NCBI GenBank assembly: GCA_944381625.1
Contig: CALWLW010000020.1
Span: forward strand, 1 to 64,000
Length of the DNA stretch: 64,000 nucleotides
Direction of reading: 5' to 3'
Source of the DNA: an uncultured Lachnoclostridium sp.
Lineage (GTDB): Bacteria > Bacillota > Clostridia > Lachnospirales > Lachnospiraceae
Positions 16,999 to 26,667 of this stretch are shown here, piece by piece (position 1 is the stretch's first letter; each line of letters opens with the position of its first letter). The position numbers were made by a program, and so were the translations under genes. The notes under the pieces were generated by a model. It was not told where the DNA came from and searched no databases. It saw nothing but the letters and a program-made list of their open reading frames with translations.

Positions 16999-17027
16999 TT
17001 GACATTCCCGCAGATCTTCATTAAAAT
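16999..17027 (+). promoter_or_regulatory. tyrS promoter
   Basis: TTGACA (16999-17004), a 17-base spacer and TAAAAT (17022-17027), immediately ahead of the T-box leader. Confidence 0.75.
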
Positions 17028-17033
17028 GACCGT

Positions 17034-17312
17034 ATATTGACAGGCGAAGATAAGAACAAGTAGTGATTCCCGGAAGCCACAGAAAGCAGCCGGCAGATGA
17101 GAGGCGCGGGGAAAAGGAATCATGAATACCTCTTGGAGCTTCCCTCTGAACCCGCGGCGGACGCCCTGAAAGTAGGAGGAGACGGACGCACCCGTTATCG
17201 TGCAGGGTATCATGGCGTACCTGATGAGGCGGCAGGCGTGAGCATGCCGTAAAAAAAGGTGGTATCACGGGAAGTGGCTCTCGTCCTTTTATGGAGGACG
17301 GGGGCTTTTTTT
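17034..17312 (+). promoter_or_regulatory. T-box riboswitch leader (tyrosine) for tyrS
   Basis: This is a leader of about 280 bases. The proposed specifier codon is TAC (Tyr) at 17127-17129 within GAATAC. The antiterminator T-box sequence AGGTGGTATCACGG is at 17257-17270, with TGGT matching the discriminator A of tRNA-Tyr. The terminator hairpin GCTCTCGTCC (17277-17286)/GGACGGGGGC (17296-17305) is followed by seven T's. T-boxes let uncharged tRNA stabilise the antiterminator, so tyrS rises when tyrosine is short. The downstream gene being tyrS supports the assignment. Confidence 0.92.
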
Positions 17313-17439
17313 GGCGGATGAGCCGCAAACACCGGATGCTGGCGGTGTTCCCCCATGATCAGCAGAAAAATTTCCAGGCAGGATCGCGCGGAGCATACTG
17401 CCAGAGCAGAGAAAAAGAAAACGAAAAGGAGCGAAAAAG

Positions 17440-18660
17440 ATGCAGGTATACGAAGAACTGGTGGCACGGGGACTGATTGCCCAGGTGACCAATGAAGAAG
17501 AGATCCGGAAAATGGTGAACGAAGGAAAGGCGACCTTTTATATTGGGTTCGACCCTACCGCGGACAGCCTCCATGTGGGGCATTTTATGGCGCTGTGTCT
17601 GATGAAGCGCCTGCAGATGGCGGGCAATAAACCGATTGCGCTGATCGGCGGAGGCACCGCCATGGTGGGCGATCCTTCCGGAAGAAGCGATTTAAGACAG
17701 ATGATGACGGTGGAGACGATCCGGCACAACTGTGAATGCTTTAAGAAACAGATGAGCAAATTCATCGACTTTTCCGACGGGAAAGCGCTGATGGTCAACA
17801 ACGCGGACTGGCTGATGAATCTGAACTATATTGAACTGCTCAGGGACGTGGGGGTACATTTCAGCGTCAACCGCATGCTCACCCATGAGTGCTACAAAAA
17901 GCGCATGGAAAAAGGACTGACGTTCCTGGAGTTCAACTATATGATCATGCAGAGCTATGATTTCCTCATGCTGTTTGAAAAATACGGCTGTAATATGCAG
18001 TTCGGCGGGGATGACCAGTGGGCGAACATGCTGGGCGGCACGGAACTGATCCGCCGGAAGCTGGGCAAGGACGCTCACGCCATGACCATCACGCTGCTTC
18101 TGAACTCCGAAGGAAATAAGATGGGCAAGACGGCCAAAGGGGCCGTATGGCTGGATCCGGAAAAGACCAGTCCTTACGAATTCTACCAGTACTGGAGAAA
18201 CGTGGACGACGCGGACGTGATCAAATGCCTGCGCATGCTCACGTTCCTGCCGCTGGAGCAGATTGATGAGATGGCCAAATGGGAAGGTAGCCAGCTGAAC
18301 CAGGCAAAAGAGATTCTGGCGTATGAGCTGACCAAGCTGGTGCACAGCGAGGAAGAGGCGAAAAAAGCCCAGGACAGCGCGCGGGCGCTGTTCGGAAGCG
18401 GAGACGCGGCGGACATGCCGACGGCAGAGCTTTCCATGGACGACCTCCAGGACGGAAAAGCGGACATTCTGACCATTGTGCACAAATCCGGCCTCTGCGC
18501 GTCCCGCTCGGAAGCCCGCAGAAACGTCCAGCAGGGCGGGGTCAGCGTGGACGGTGAAAAGGTGACGGATATTGCCGCAAGCTATACGCTGGAACAGCTT
18601 CAGGCCGGGCTGGTGGTGAAGCGCGGCAAGAAAAACTTCAAGAAAGTGATCGTGAAGTAG
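17440..18660 (+). CDS. tyrS: tyrosyl-tRNA synthetase
   Basis: This 406-residue class I aminoacyl-tRNA synthetase charges tRNA-Tyr. The HIGH-type motif is HVGH at residues 45-48 within [13 protein letters not shown], and the KMSKS-type loop is KMGKT at 227-231. [12 protein letters not shown] is the conserved tyrosine pocket region. The C-terminal 60 residues form an S4-type RNA-binding domain ([21 protein letters not shown]). The start is set by AAAAGGAG ten bases upstream. It is controlled by the T-box leader. The stop codon is directly followed by the next in-frame ATG of the rlmD-like gene, so the two are likely one transcript. Confidence 0.97.
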   Translation: MQVYEELVARGLIAQVTNEEEIRKMVNEGKATFYIGFDPTADSLHVGHFMALCLMKRLQMAGNKPIALIGGGTAMVGDPSGRSDLRQMMTVETIRHNCECFKKQMSKFIDFSDGKALMVNNADWLMNLNYIELLRDVGVHFSVNRMLTHECYKKRMEKGLTFLEFNYMIMQSYDFLMLFEKYGCNMQFGGDDQWANMLGGTELIRRKLGKDAHAMTITLLLNSEGNKMGKTAKGAVWLDPEKTSPYEFYQYWRNVDDADVIKCLRMLTFLPLEQIDEMAKWEGSQLNQAKEILAYELTKLVHSEEEAKKAQDSARALFGSGDAADMPTAELSMDDLQDGKADILTIVHKSGLCASRSEARRNVQQGGVSVDGEKVTDIAASYTLEQLQAGLVVKRGKKNFKKVIVK

Positions 18661-19953
18661 ATGACAGAGCATAAAAACACAGCAGGGACGCCCTCCGGGC
18701 GTCCCGCGGTTTCCAGAGCCTCCGGGCGGTCGGGGCGTCCCGCAGCTTCCGAGGTCTCCGGGCATTCAGGAGACGCCGGGATTTCCGGAATGTTGCCGCC
18801 GTGTCCTCTGGCAAAAAAGTGCGGCGGGTGCGACTATCAGGGCATGCCCTATGACCGGCAGCTTCGGGAAAAGGAAAAACTGGTGAAAAAACTGCTGGGA
18901 AGCCTGGGGCCGGTTCAGCCGGTTATAGGAGCGGACAATCCTTATCATTACCGGAATAAAGTACACGCGGTGTTTTCCAGAAAAAGAAACGGGGAGATCA
19001 TCTCCGGCATCTATCAGGAGGGGACGCACCGGGTGGTGCCGGTGGACGCATGCCAGATTGAGAATGAGGAAGCGGACAGGATTATCTGCACCGTGCGGAA
19101 GCTGCTGAAATCATTCCGCATCCGCGTCTATGATGAGGATACGGATTTTGGCCTGCTCCGCCATGTGCTGGTGCGTACCGCGGCGGCCACGGGCCAGATC
19201 ATGGTGGTGCTGGTGACGCGGACGCCGGTATTCCCCTCCAAAAATAATTTTGTCAAAGCGCTGCGTGCCGTACATCCCCAGATTACCACCGTCGTTCTGA
19301 ACGTCAATGAACGGAAGACGAACATGGTGCTTGGTGAGCGAAATATTCCCATCTATGGGAAGGGATATATCGAGGACGTGCTGTGCGGCTGTACTTTCCG
19401 CATTTCGCCCACATCTTTCTATCAGGTGAACGCCGCCCAGACGGAACGGCTGTACAAGACGGCCATGACGCTGGCGCGCCTGAACAAGCGGGATCGGGTG
19501 GTGGACGCTTACTGTGGAATCGGAACCATCGGTATGGTAGCGGCGAAAACCGCCCGGGAGGTCATCGGCGTGGAGCTGAATAAAGCGGCGGTCAAGGACG
19601 CGGTGCGGAATGCGGAGCGTAACCATATGGATAACATCCGCTTTGTCCAGGGAGACGCCGGTATGTTTCTGGAAGGTATGGCTGACCGGGACGAGCAGGT
19701 AGACGTGGTGTTTATGGACCCGCCCCGGAGTGGGAGCAGCGAGGCGTTCCTGCAGTCGTTGCTGATCCTGAAGCCGAAGAAGATCGTCTATATCTCCTGT
19801 AATCCGGAAACCCAGGCCAGGGATTTGAAAGTGCTGAAGAAAGCATACCGGGTGGAGGCGATCCAGCCGGTGGATATGTTTCCGTTCTGCGGGCACGTGG
19901 AGACGGTGTGCCTCTTGATTGACCGAAATGTAAAACTAAACGGAAAGAAATAA
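18661..19953 (+). CDS. rlmD: 23S rRNA (uracil-5-)-methyltransferase, RlmD/RumA family
   Basis: This SAM-dependent methyltransferase makes 5-methyluridine in RNA. The Fe-S cysteines are C48, C54 and C57 in CPLAKKCGGC, with the late strands TSFYQVNAAQTERLY, VVDAYCGIGTIG (SAM loop), FMDPPRSG and the catalytic Cys in YISCNPETQ. The first 43 residues are a Ser/Gly/Arg/Pro-rich low-complexity extension absent from the usual family, encoded by GC-rich inverted repeats. An internal start at 18790 (MLPPCPLAKK) would give the standard length of about 387. The start shown abuts the tyrS stop, without a clear ribosome site of its own. Small-family alternatives (RlmCD) cannot be excluded. Confidence 0.87.
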   Translation: MTEHKNTAGTPSGRPAVSRASGRSGRPAASEVSGHSGDAGISGMLPPCPLAKKCGGCDYQGMPYDRQLREKEKLVKKLLGSLGPVQPVIGADNPYHYRNKVHAVFSRKRNGEIISGIYQEGTHRVVPVDACQIENEEADRIICTVRKLLKSFRIRVYDEDTDFGLLRHVLVRTAAATGQIMVVLVTRTPVFPSKNNFVKALRAVHPQITTVVLNVNERKTNMVLGERNIPIYGKGYIEDVLCGCTFRISPTSFYQVNAAQTERLYKTAMTLARLNKRDRVVDAYCGIGTIGMVAAKTAREVIGVELNKAAVKDAVRNAERNHMDNIRFVQGDAGMFLEGMADRDEQVDVVFMDPPRSGSSEAFLQSLLILKPKKIVYISCNPETQARDLKVLKKAYRVEAIQPVDMFPFCGHVETVCLLIDRNVKLNGKK

Positions 19954-19977
19954 AAAATAACACACGGAACTTTATAG

Positions 19978-20016
19978 AAGAACTGTTGATGCGTAAAAGT
20001 GTTAGCAGTTCTTTTT
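19978..20016 (+). terminator. terminator after rlmD
   Basis: AAGAACTG (19978-19985) pairs with CAGTTCTT (20006-20013), followed by further T's, with a 20-base loop. Confidence 0.7.
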
Positions 20017-20102
20017 ACGCGGGAAAAAGGAAAATACTGCTTCTCTGAAATGAATTGCTATTATTTCAAGCCTATAGTAGAATGAAACCGGGAGACAAGA
20101 AT

Positions 20103-20133
20103 CACAAAAGTCTGACAATAGAACACAAAAGTC
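20103..20133 (+). promoter_or_regulatory. 21-bp-phased direct repeats ahead of the secreted metallopeptidase
   Basis: CACAAAAGTC occurs at 20103-20112 and again at 20124-20133, exactly 21 bases apart, just before the AAGGAG ribosome site. Two direct repeats about two helical turns apart resemble sites bound by LytTR-type regulators. Confidence 0.4.
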
Positions 20134-20146
20134 GAAAGGAGAAAAG

Positions 20147-23100
20147 ATGAAGATAAAAATTAACGAGCGTATTTTTCCCAAAGTACAAAAGTGCCGTATG
20201 CTGGCCGCTCTTTTGTGCGCAGCTTTGTTCATTACAGTGATGCCTCTTAATGCATTTGCTGTTGAGGCGCCGAAAACCGGAGGCACGCATGCAAACCTTG
20301 TCCTGTTTGCATATTTCGCAGACGAGACGGAGACGGATTGGTTTAATAAAACATCCGAGACTGTTGATGCGGGAGGTATGACGAACGTACAGCGTTATAT
20401 TAATTATTATAATGGGAGCCAGAATCGTTCGTTTTCCACTTATATGTCAAAGATCTCCGGCGGAGCTTATATGGTAACAAATATCTTTCCGCAGTATGAC
20501 GAGAGTACCGGGAAAGTTACGCCTTTGCAGCTTTCCGTGACAGAAACAGATGCCAGGGCCAAAGACTGCGACGCACAGATTATATCCGAGCTGGAAAAAT
20601 CCATTAATCTGTCCCAGTGGGCGTCCCAGCTTGATCTGGATGGTGATGCCGTGATTGATAATATCAGTGTCGTACTCCAGGGAGAGGACGGCTCAACTGC
20701 AGGAACCACCCTGCGGTCCCATAAATTTACTACCCACGCAATCAGCAGTTGGAGCGGTACAAATCTGAGCGCTTATACCTTCAATATGCTGAACACGAAA
20801 GCGCTGGACGGCAAGCGCGCCGGCCTTATCGCCCATGAATATCTTCACTCCCTGAATTACCCGGATCTATACCGTAAGACGCAGAGTGATTATCCTGTGG
20901 GAAACTGGGATATCATGAGCGGCGACGGCAGGTTCATGACGTATCCCCTTGCCTACCTGAGAATGGCGATTTCCGGTTGGGCGCAGATCCCGGACATCGT
21001 TGATGCCGGTACAAAAACAGAGAATAGTGATGGCACGACCACTTATGATTTGACCTTGGAAACCATTTCCGACACGAACCTGAATAATGCGGTCATGATC
21101 ACCTCCCCGGTGAACCCATATGAAAAATTTGTCATGGAAGTCCGGGAAAAACCTGAGGACTATCTTAATGGCGATTCCCTGGACGGCGGCATTCCCAAAT
21201 CGGGTGTGATCATTTACCGGGTGGATACTACTGTAGAAAGTTTCAGTAACTTTTACGGCAAAACCGGTGTCTATGTTTTTGGAACGGGAACTGGCAGCAC
21301 GCGAGAGGATGCTGCTTTGGATGCGGCCAATTCAACTTACGGAAACAGCGACTTGAGCGCGACCAGCAATGCCATCACGTATTCCAATGGTGCGAATACA
21401 GGAATCGTAGTGTCGGATGTGGGTAATATTCAGGACGGAAAGGTTACATTAAAGGTCACGGTACCGGACTGGTCGGCGCTGGATCCGTGGGTGGAGACTG
21501 AGAGAATCTCCGGTCAGTATGTCACGCTGGTCAGCCTGGATGGGACGCCGATGGCAGTTGTTCAGACGAAACAGTGGGAAAGTGTAGAATTCTATGAATA
21601 TAAAAATGGTGCATGGATTGATTCTGCACTGCCAGATTTGGTGGATAATAATGGAATTGATGGTTCAAAATTGATAAGTTTTGAAAACAGGACTTTTGTT
21701 TCTTATATAGATAGCTATGGTAAGGGGCATGTAAAAGTCTTAGCAGACGGCGGCTGGAATGATATTACTGATCTGTCTGGGAAAGGTGCTGTTGAGGTTA
21801 ATAATAATCAACTGGACATTGGTTCGGCAGGCGGTCAATTATACATTTCATATGTCTTAAATAATAATGTTTACATACGTAAGATTACTGCTGAAGATAC
21901 AGCAATTCAATTAGGGGATGAAGTGCTTGTGGCGAGTACAACGACCGGCACTCTCATCAGCGCCCCCAGGATCTTAGAACAACAAGGAGATCTGGTCATA
22001 GCCTATAAGGAAGACAATGACATAAAGCTGAAAGAATACAGTGATTCCGTTTTTTCGGATCTAGAAAACGCAGGTACGGCTTCCTCGTATGATATGATCA
22101 CATACAACGATGAACTGTATTTTGCCTCTGCTTCATCATCGAATCTGGCAGTAAAGAAATATGATGCTGTTCAGAATGCCTGGACAGAGTTCGCATCCGG
22201 AGCGATAGACAGCTACACTCCCAAACTGGCGGTTGCGCAGGGAAATCTGTATGTGGTGACCGGCCCTGCGACAAGCGATAAAAACGGCGTATATGCTTAC
22301 GAAGTCAAAGAGAAGCAACTGGCTAGGGAAGGCCTTGATGTGGATTCCGGCGCTCGCGGAGGCAATTATTCCCTGATTGCATCCGGCGATACTTTATTTG
22401 TTGGATATACCCAAAATTCAACGCAAGCTGTCGTCAAGGAGAAAACCATCAGCAACTCTCTGCTGTCGCTTACCGTCACTCCGCCTGATAAGGTCTCCTA
22501 TATGGTCGGGGACGAGATGAGCCTGAGCGGCCTGAAAGTAACGGCCAATTATCAGCAGAATACGAGAGAACTGGCAGAGGGAGAATATACCGTAACCGGT
22601 TTTGGGACAGCAGAAAATGGGAAGCTGATGGCCAGAACCCCCGGCGAACAGACTGCGACAGTCACTATGGCAAGCGATACTAATATCACTAATACGTTTA
22701 CCTTCCTGATATCCGAGGCGCCTTCTGCTCCGTCTTCTTCCGCCACCATTTCTGTAAAGAATAATGGAACGGAAAGCAGGGATTTCGTCTACGGAGACCG
22801 TATGGATGTAACGGTTGATGCCACAGAGATGAACGGAAAAACGTTGGGGCTGTATTATCAGAAATCGGATGGCTCGTTGGTCAGCCTGGCGGATGTGGTC
22901 GTTGTAGCGGGCGATGAGGCTGCGTTCTCCTATGACACCACGAAAAAGCTTCTTCCGGCAGGTGAGAATCTGGGTGTGGCCGTGTGTCTTGTGGAAGGCG
23001 ACAGTAAAACAGTCAAAGACAGCGTTTCGGTATCTCTGGCCAGGAAAACACTGACCGCATCCATCACCGGAGAAGTGAATAAAACCTACGATGGAACAAC

Positions 23101-24796
23101 GGCGGCTCCCCAGACAGCTGCCCTGCGGCTGGACGGCGTTTACAATAATGAGGCGTCCCTCACCGGGACTATTGTATATGGAAGCCCGGATGCAAAAGAA
23201 CAGACTCTTTCGGTAAAAGATTTCAAAGTAAATTATGGCAGCGGAGCCAGCGATTATTATGTATCGCCAGCGGCGCCGACCGCGGCGGGAACGATCCGTA
23301 AAGCAGCTGCGTCACAGAAAGCGGGAAGCGTCACGGCCGGAACCCTGGAGGCAGGAAAACCGTTGTCCAGCAGTACCTTGAATGGTTCGTTTACAGGCGT
23401 CAACGGGGAAACTCTGGCTGGAACATTAAGCTGGAAAAATCCGAATGCAACCTTCGAGGCTGGCACCCATACGGCAGCGTGGGTATTCACGCCGTCGTCT
23501 TCCAATTATGCATCGCTGGAAGGAAGCGTTGGGATCACGGTAGTTAAGAAGGATGTGCCTGTTGATCCGGCCCCCGTTGACCCAGCGCCTGATACTTCAA
23601 CCCCTGGAGGCTCGGCACCCGACAATTCAGCTCCTGCTGATCCGACTCCTGCCGCGCCGGCGTCCGTAAGTGTGAATACATCAGATTCACAGTCCCTGAA
23701 GGTGTTCTGGAAAGCGGTGAATGGTGCGGATGGCTATGAACTGTACCGTTCGGCCTCTTCAGGAGGCGGATACAGTCTGACGGCCACGGTGACGTCAGGG
23801 AAAACAGAATACCGTGATACAGGGCTGACAATAGGGAGCACCTATTTCTACAAGGTGCGCGCATACCGTACAGTTAATGGGAAGAAAGTGTATTCCGGCT
23901 ACTCTTCGGAAAAGAGCGGGACGGTGAAGCTGAGTACGGTGGCCGGACTCCGGGTGCAGATGACAAAATACAATACGCTGCAGCTGAACTGGGACAAGGC
24001 GGGCGACGCAAAGACCTATGAGGTTTATTACTCCACGTCTCCAAACAGCGGTTACAAACGGGCAACATCTACTAAAAAGACAACATACAAGTTTTCCAAA
24101 GCGAAATGCGGACAGACCTATTATTTTAAAATCCGCACTTATGAAAAGATTGGAAAGGTGAAATATTACAGCGATTACTGTGCGGAAGTGTCAGGAAAGA
24201 CGGTTTTGAACGGCACTCCGACGGTGTATGTATCCAAGACAAAATACAACAGTGTGACGATCAAGTGGAACAAGGTGGCATCCGCGAAAAAGTATGAGAT
24301 CTATTATTCCACGTCCCCGGACGGAGAGTATACGTTGCTGAAGTCCCAGGGAGGAACCAGCTATACCCATAAGAAACTGACCACAGGCGTTACCTATTAT
24401 TATAAGGTCCGCCCCATGCGGGATTATTTCTATGGTGAATTTTCCAATGTGACTTCAGCGCGGCCAGTGCTGGGAGAACTGAAGAACCTGAAAGTAAAAA
24501 CCGGGACGAATCAGCTGAAGATTTCCTGGAAGAGCTCCAGCGGCGCAGAGGCGTATGTGCTGATGCGCTCAGAGAGCCGGGACGGCGATTATGTGGAGAT
24601 CAGCAGGTCGAAGAAAACGTCCTATACGGATAAAGGCCTGCAGGATGGAAAGACGTATTATTATAAAGTATACGCGGTCGCGGGCGTCTATCAGACCAAT
24701 ACGCTGGGACCGGTGGGGGGAACAACAAAACCGCCCAAGCTGACGGTTGCGGTTCGTCTGAATCGGACGATGAAAGAATGGTTCACCCGTGCCTGA
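20147..24796 (+). CDS. large secreted M6-like metallopeptidase with Ig-like, YDG and fibronectin III repeats
   Basis: This 1549-residue exported protein has a signal peptide at residues 1-38 (hydrophobic AALLCAALFITVMPLN, cleavage near AFA-VEA). The catalytic region, residues 45-440, has zinc motif HEYLH (230-234) followed by YPDLY and VGNWDIMSG, the arrangement of M6/immune-inhibitor-A-like peptidases, with Asn replacing the usual Gly after the HExxH. Residues of about 440-770 look like a repeat-rich beta region. A Big_3-like Ig domain (about 772-860), a YDG-type domain (NKTYDGTTAA), a Pro/Asp linker (about 1135-1170) and four fibronectin III repeats (about 1173, 1262, 1353 and 1441 onward) follow. 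There is no LPxTG or membrane anchor. Part of the middle is distinctly AT-rich. Confidence 0.85.
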   Translation: MKIKINERIFPKVQKCRMLAALLCAALFITVMPLNAFAVEAPKTGGTHANLVLFAYFADETETDWFNKTSETVDAGGMTNVQRYINYYNGSQNRSFSTYMSKISGGAYMVTNIFPQYDESTGKVTPLQLSVTETDARAKDCDAQIISELEKSINLSQWASQLDLDGDAVIDNISVVLQGEDGSTAGTTLRSHKFTTHAISSWSGTNLSAYTFNMLNTKALDGKRAGLIAHEYLHSLNYPDLYRKTQSDYPVGNWDIMSGDGRFMTYPLAYLRMAISGWAQIPDIVDAGTKTENSDGTTTYDLTLETISDTNLNNAVMITSPVNPYEKFVMEVREKPEDYLNGDSLDGGIPKSGVIIYRVDTTVESFSNFYGKTGVYVFGTGTGSTREDAALDAANSTYGNSDLSATSNAITYSNGANTGIVVSDVGNIQDGKVTLKVTVPDWSALDPWVETERISGQYVTLVSLDGTPMAVVQTKQWESVEFYEYKNGAWIDSALPDLVDNNGIDGSKLISFENRTFVSYIDSYGKGHVKVLADGGWNDITDLSGKGAVEVNNNQLDIGSAGGQLYISYVLNNNVYIRKITAEDTAIQLGDEVLVASTTTGTLISAPRILEQQGDLVIAYKEDNDIKLKEYSDSVFSDLENAGTASSYDMITYNDELYFASASSSNLAVKKYDAVQNAWTEFASGAIDSYTPKLAVAQGNLYVVTGPATSDKNGVYAYEVKEKQLAREGLDVDSGARGGNYSLIASGDTLFVGYTQNSTQAVVKEKTISNSLLSLTVTPPDKVSYMVGDEMSLSGLKVTANYQQNTRELAEGEYTVTGFGTAENGKLMARTPGEQTATVTMASDTNITNTFTFLISEAPSAPSSSATISVKNNGTESRDFVYGDRMDVTVDATEMNGKTLGLYYQKSDGSLVSLADVVVVAGDEAAFSYDTTKKLLPAGENLGVAVCLVEGDSKTVKDSVSVSLARKTLTASITGEVNKTYDGTTAAPQTAALRLDGVYNNEASLTGTIVYGSPDAKEQTLSVKDFKVNYGSGASDYYVSPAAPTAAGTIRKAAASQKAGSVTAGTLEAGKPLSSSTLNGSFTGVNGETLAGTLSWKNPNATFEAGTHTAAWVFTPSSSNYASLEGSVGITVVKKDVPVDPAPVDPAPDTSTPGGSAPDNSAPADPTPAAPASVSVNTSDSQSLKVFWKAVNGADGYELYRSASSGGGYSLTATVTSGKTEYRDTGLTIGSTYFYKVRAYRTVNGKKVYSGYSSEKSGTVKLSTVAGLRVQMTKYNTLQLNWDKAGDAKTYEVYYSTSPNSGYKRATSTKKTTYKFSKAKCGQTYYFKIRTYEKIGKVKYYSDYCAEVSGKTVLNGTPTVYVSKTKYNSVTIKWNKVASAKKYEIYYSTSPDGEYTLLKSQGGTSYTHKKLTTGVTYYYKVRPMRDYFYGEFSNVTSARPVLGELKNLKVKTGTNQLKISWKSSSGAEAYVLMRSESRDGDYVEISRSKKTSYTDKGLQDGKTYYYKVYAVAGVYQTNTLGPVGGTTKPPKLTVAVRLNRTMKEWFTRA

Positions 24797-24827
24797 CTGC
24801 TGAATATCCGAAAAAAGGAGAGCGGGG

Positions 24828-26660
24828 ATGGATAAATACGGCGTACTGAAAAAATATTTTGGATACGACACGTTCCGGCCCGGCCAGGAGGAGCTGATCG
24901 ACGCGATCCTGGACGGACGGGACGTATTGGGCATCATGCCCACCGGCGCGGGCAAATCGGTCTGCTATCAGGTGCCGGCGCTCCTCCTGCCGGGGATTAC
25001 CATAGTGGTATCCCCGCTGATTTCTCTTATGAAGGATCAGGTGCGGGCGCTGAACGAAGCGGGCATCCATGCGGCGTATATCAACAGCTCGCTGACGGAG
25101 GGACAGATCGAGAAGGCGTTCGCTCTGGCCTGCCGGGGACAGTACAAGATTATCTATGTGGCCCCGGAGAGGCTGCTCACGCGCCTCTTCCAGAATTTTT
25201 CCAGGCAGACGAAGATCAGCATGGTGACAGTGGACGAGGCGCACTGTATCTCCCAGTGGGGGCAGGATTTCCGGCCCAGCTATCTGAACATTGTGGATAT
25301 GGTGGCCGGACTGCCGGAGCGCCCGGTAGTCAGCGCGTTTACGGCTACAGCCACCGGGGAAGTGCAGGAGGACATTCAGTGTGTGCTGCAGCTTCGCAGT
25401 CCCAAAGTCCTGGTGACGGGATTTGACCGGAAAAACCTGTACTTTGAAGTGAGGAGCGGGGGCGGCAAGGACGCCTGGCTGTTGGAGTATGTGAAAGAAC
25501 ACCGGGGAGAGAGCGGGATCATCTACTGCGCCACCCGGAAAAATGTGGAGGCGGTGTACACCGCGCTGCGCATGGCCGACGTGCCTGCCAGCCGGTACCA
25601 TGCGGGAATGGACGCCGAGGAGCGGCGGCGCAGTCAGGATCAGTTTATTTTCGATGAGTGCCCGGTCATGGTGGCCACCAACGCGTTCGGTATGGGCATC
25701 GACAAATCCAACGTGCGTTATGTGGTGCATTACAATATGCCCCAGAGCATGGAAAATTATTATCAGGAAGCCGGACGAGCCGGGCGCGACGGGGGGCGCG
25801 CGGAATGTGTGCTGCTGTATTCACCCCAGGATGTGCGGATCAACCAGATGCTTCTGGAGATGAAAGAATTTCGGGAAGAAATGACGGAGGAAGAGATTCG
25901 GGCGGTCAGGGAAAGGGACGCGGAGCGTCTGAAGCGCATGACCTTTTATGGAACGTCCAAGGACTGCCTGCGGGGATATATCCTGAATTATTTCGGGGAG
26001 AAAGCGCCCCGCCGCTGTGAGAACTGTTCCAACTGCCTGCATGAATTTGTGGAAGAAGACGTGACGGAGATCTGCCTGGATATTTTCCAATGTATCCGGG
26101 AGATGCGCTGGAGCTACGGCGTCGCGGCGGTGGCGGGGGTACTCCATGGAAGCGCGTCCGCCAGGATCAAAACGGCCGGTCTGGACCAGCTAAGCGTCTA
26201 CGGAAGCAGGAGCGGCGTGGCTGAGGTCCGCCTGCGGGAGATCATCCGCGATCTGATCGGTCTGGGCCTTTTGGAAGAAAGCGGGGGTCAGTACGCGGTG
26301 CTGAGCCTTGGCGAAGGAGTGCAGGAGGTCATGGACGGGGAACGGCGGATCATCATGAAATTTCCCCGTCCCAAAGAAAAGAAAGCTCCCGTCCAGAAAA
26401 GAAAAGCCGGTATTGCCGGTGATCTGGATTCGGCAGGCTGGCAGCTTTTTGAACGGCTGCGCGCCCTGCGCCTGACCATCGCCCGGCAGATGGGGGTGCC
26501 GCCCTATATTGTGTTTACAGATAAGACGCTGATTGATATGTGCGTGAAACGGCCAAAGAATAAAAGCGAGATGCTGGAGGTCTCCGGCGTGGGTGAGTCC
26601 AAATACCGCAGATATGGTGGGAGATTTTTAGAAGAGATAAAGGATGCAGGGGAGGCGTAG
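24828..26660 (+). CDS. recQ: ATP-dependent DNA helicase RecQ
   Basis: This 610-residue superfamily 2 helicase unwinds DNA 3'-5' during repair and recombination. Motif 0 is YFGYDTFRPGQEELI, Walker A GIMPTGAGKS, the DEAH box VDEAHCISQWGQDFR, motif VI QEAGRAGRDG, and the zinc-binding cysteines CRGY...CENCSNC are all present. The C-terminus holds a winged-helix region and an HRDC domain (about 530-605, SEMLEVSGVGESKYRRYG). The start follows AAAAGGAG. Its stop codon lies inside a perfect 8-bp hairpin shared with the convergent membrane-protein gene. Confidence 0.96.
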   Translation: MDKYGVLKKYFGYDTFRPGQEELIDAILDGRDVLGIMPTGAGKSVCYQVPALLLPGITIVVSPLISLMKDQVRALNEAGIHAAYINSSLTEGQIEKAFALACRGQYKIIYVAPERLLTRLFQNFSRQTKISMVTVDEAHCISQWGQDFRPSYLNIVDMVAGLPERPVVSAFTATATGEVQEDIQCVLQLRSPKVLVTGFDRKNLYFEVRSGGGKDAWLLEYVKEHRGESGIIYCATRKNVEAVYTALRMADVPASRYHAGMDAEERRRSQDQFIFDECPVMVATNAFGMGIDKSNVRYVVHYNMPQSMENYYQEAGRAGRDGGRAECVLLYSPQDVRINQMLLEMKEFREEMTEEEIRAVRERDAERLKRMTFYGTSKDCLRGYILNYFGEKAPRRCENCSNCLHEFVEEDVTEICLDIFQCIREMRWSYGVAAVAGVLHGSASARIKTAGLDQLSVYGSRSGVAEVRLREIIRDLIGLGLLEESGGQYAVLSLGEGVQEVMDGERRIIMKFPRPKEKKAPVQKRKAGIAGDLDSAGWQLFERLRALRLTIARQMGVPPYIVFTDKTLIDMCVKRPKNKSEMLEVSGVGESKYRRYGGRFLEEIKDAGEA

Positions 26661-26667
26661 CCTCCCC
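26649..26667. terminator. hairpin spanning the recQ stop codon
   Basis: GGGGAGGC-GTA-GCCTCCCC is a perfect 8-bp stem including the recQ TAG and ending one base before the stop of the minus-strand membrane gene. No T run follows on either side, so termination strength is uncertain. Confidence 0.45.

Noticed and set aside
24700..24796. Cell-wall sorting signal at the C-terminus of the metallopeptidase
   Set aside because: The last 30 residues show neither an LPxTG-like motif nor a hydrophobic segment with a basic tail.
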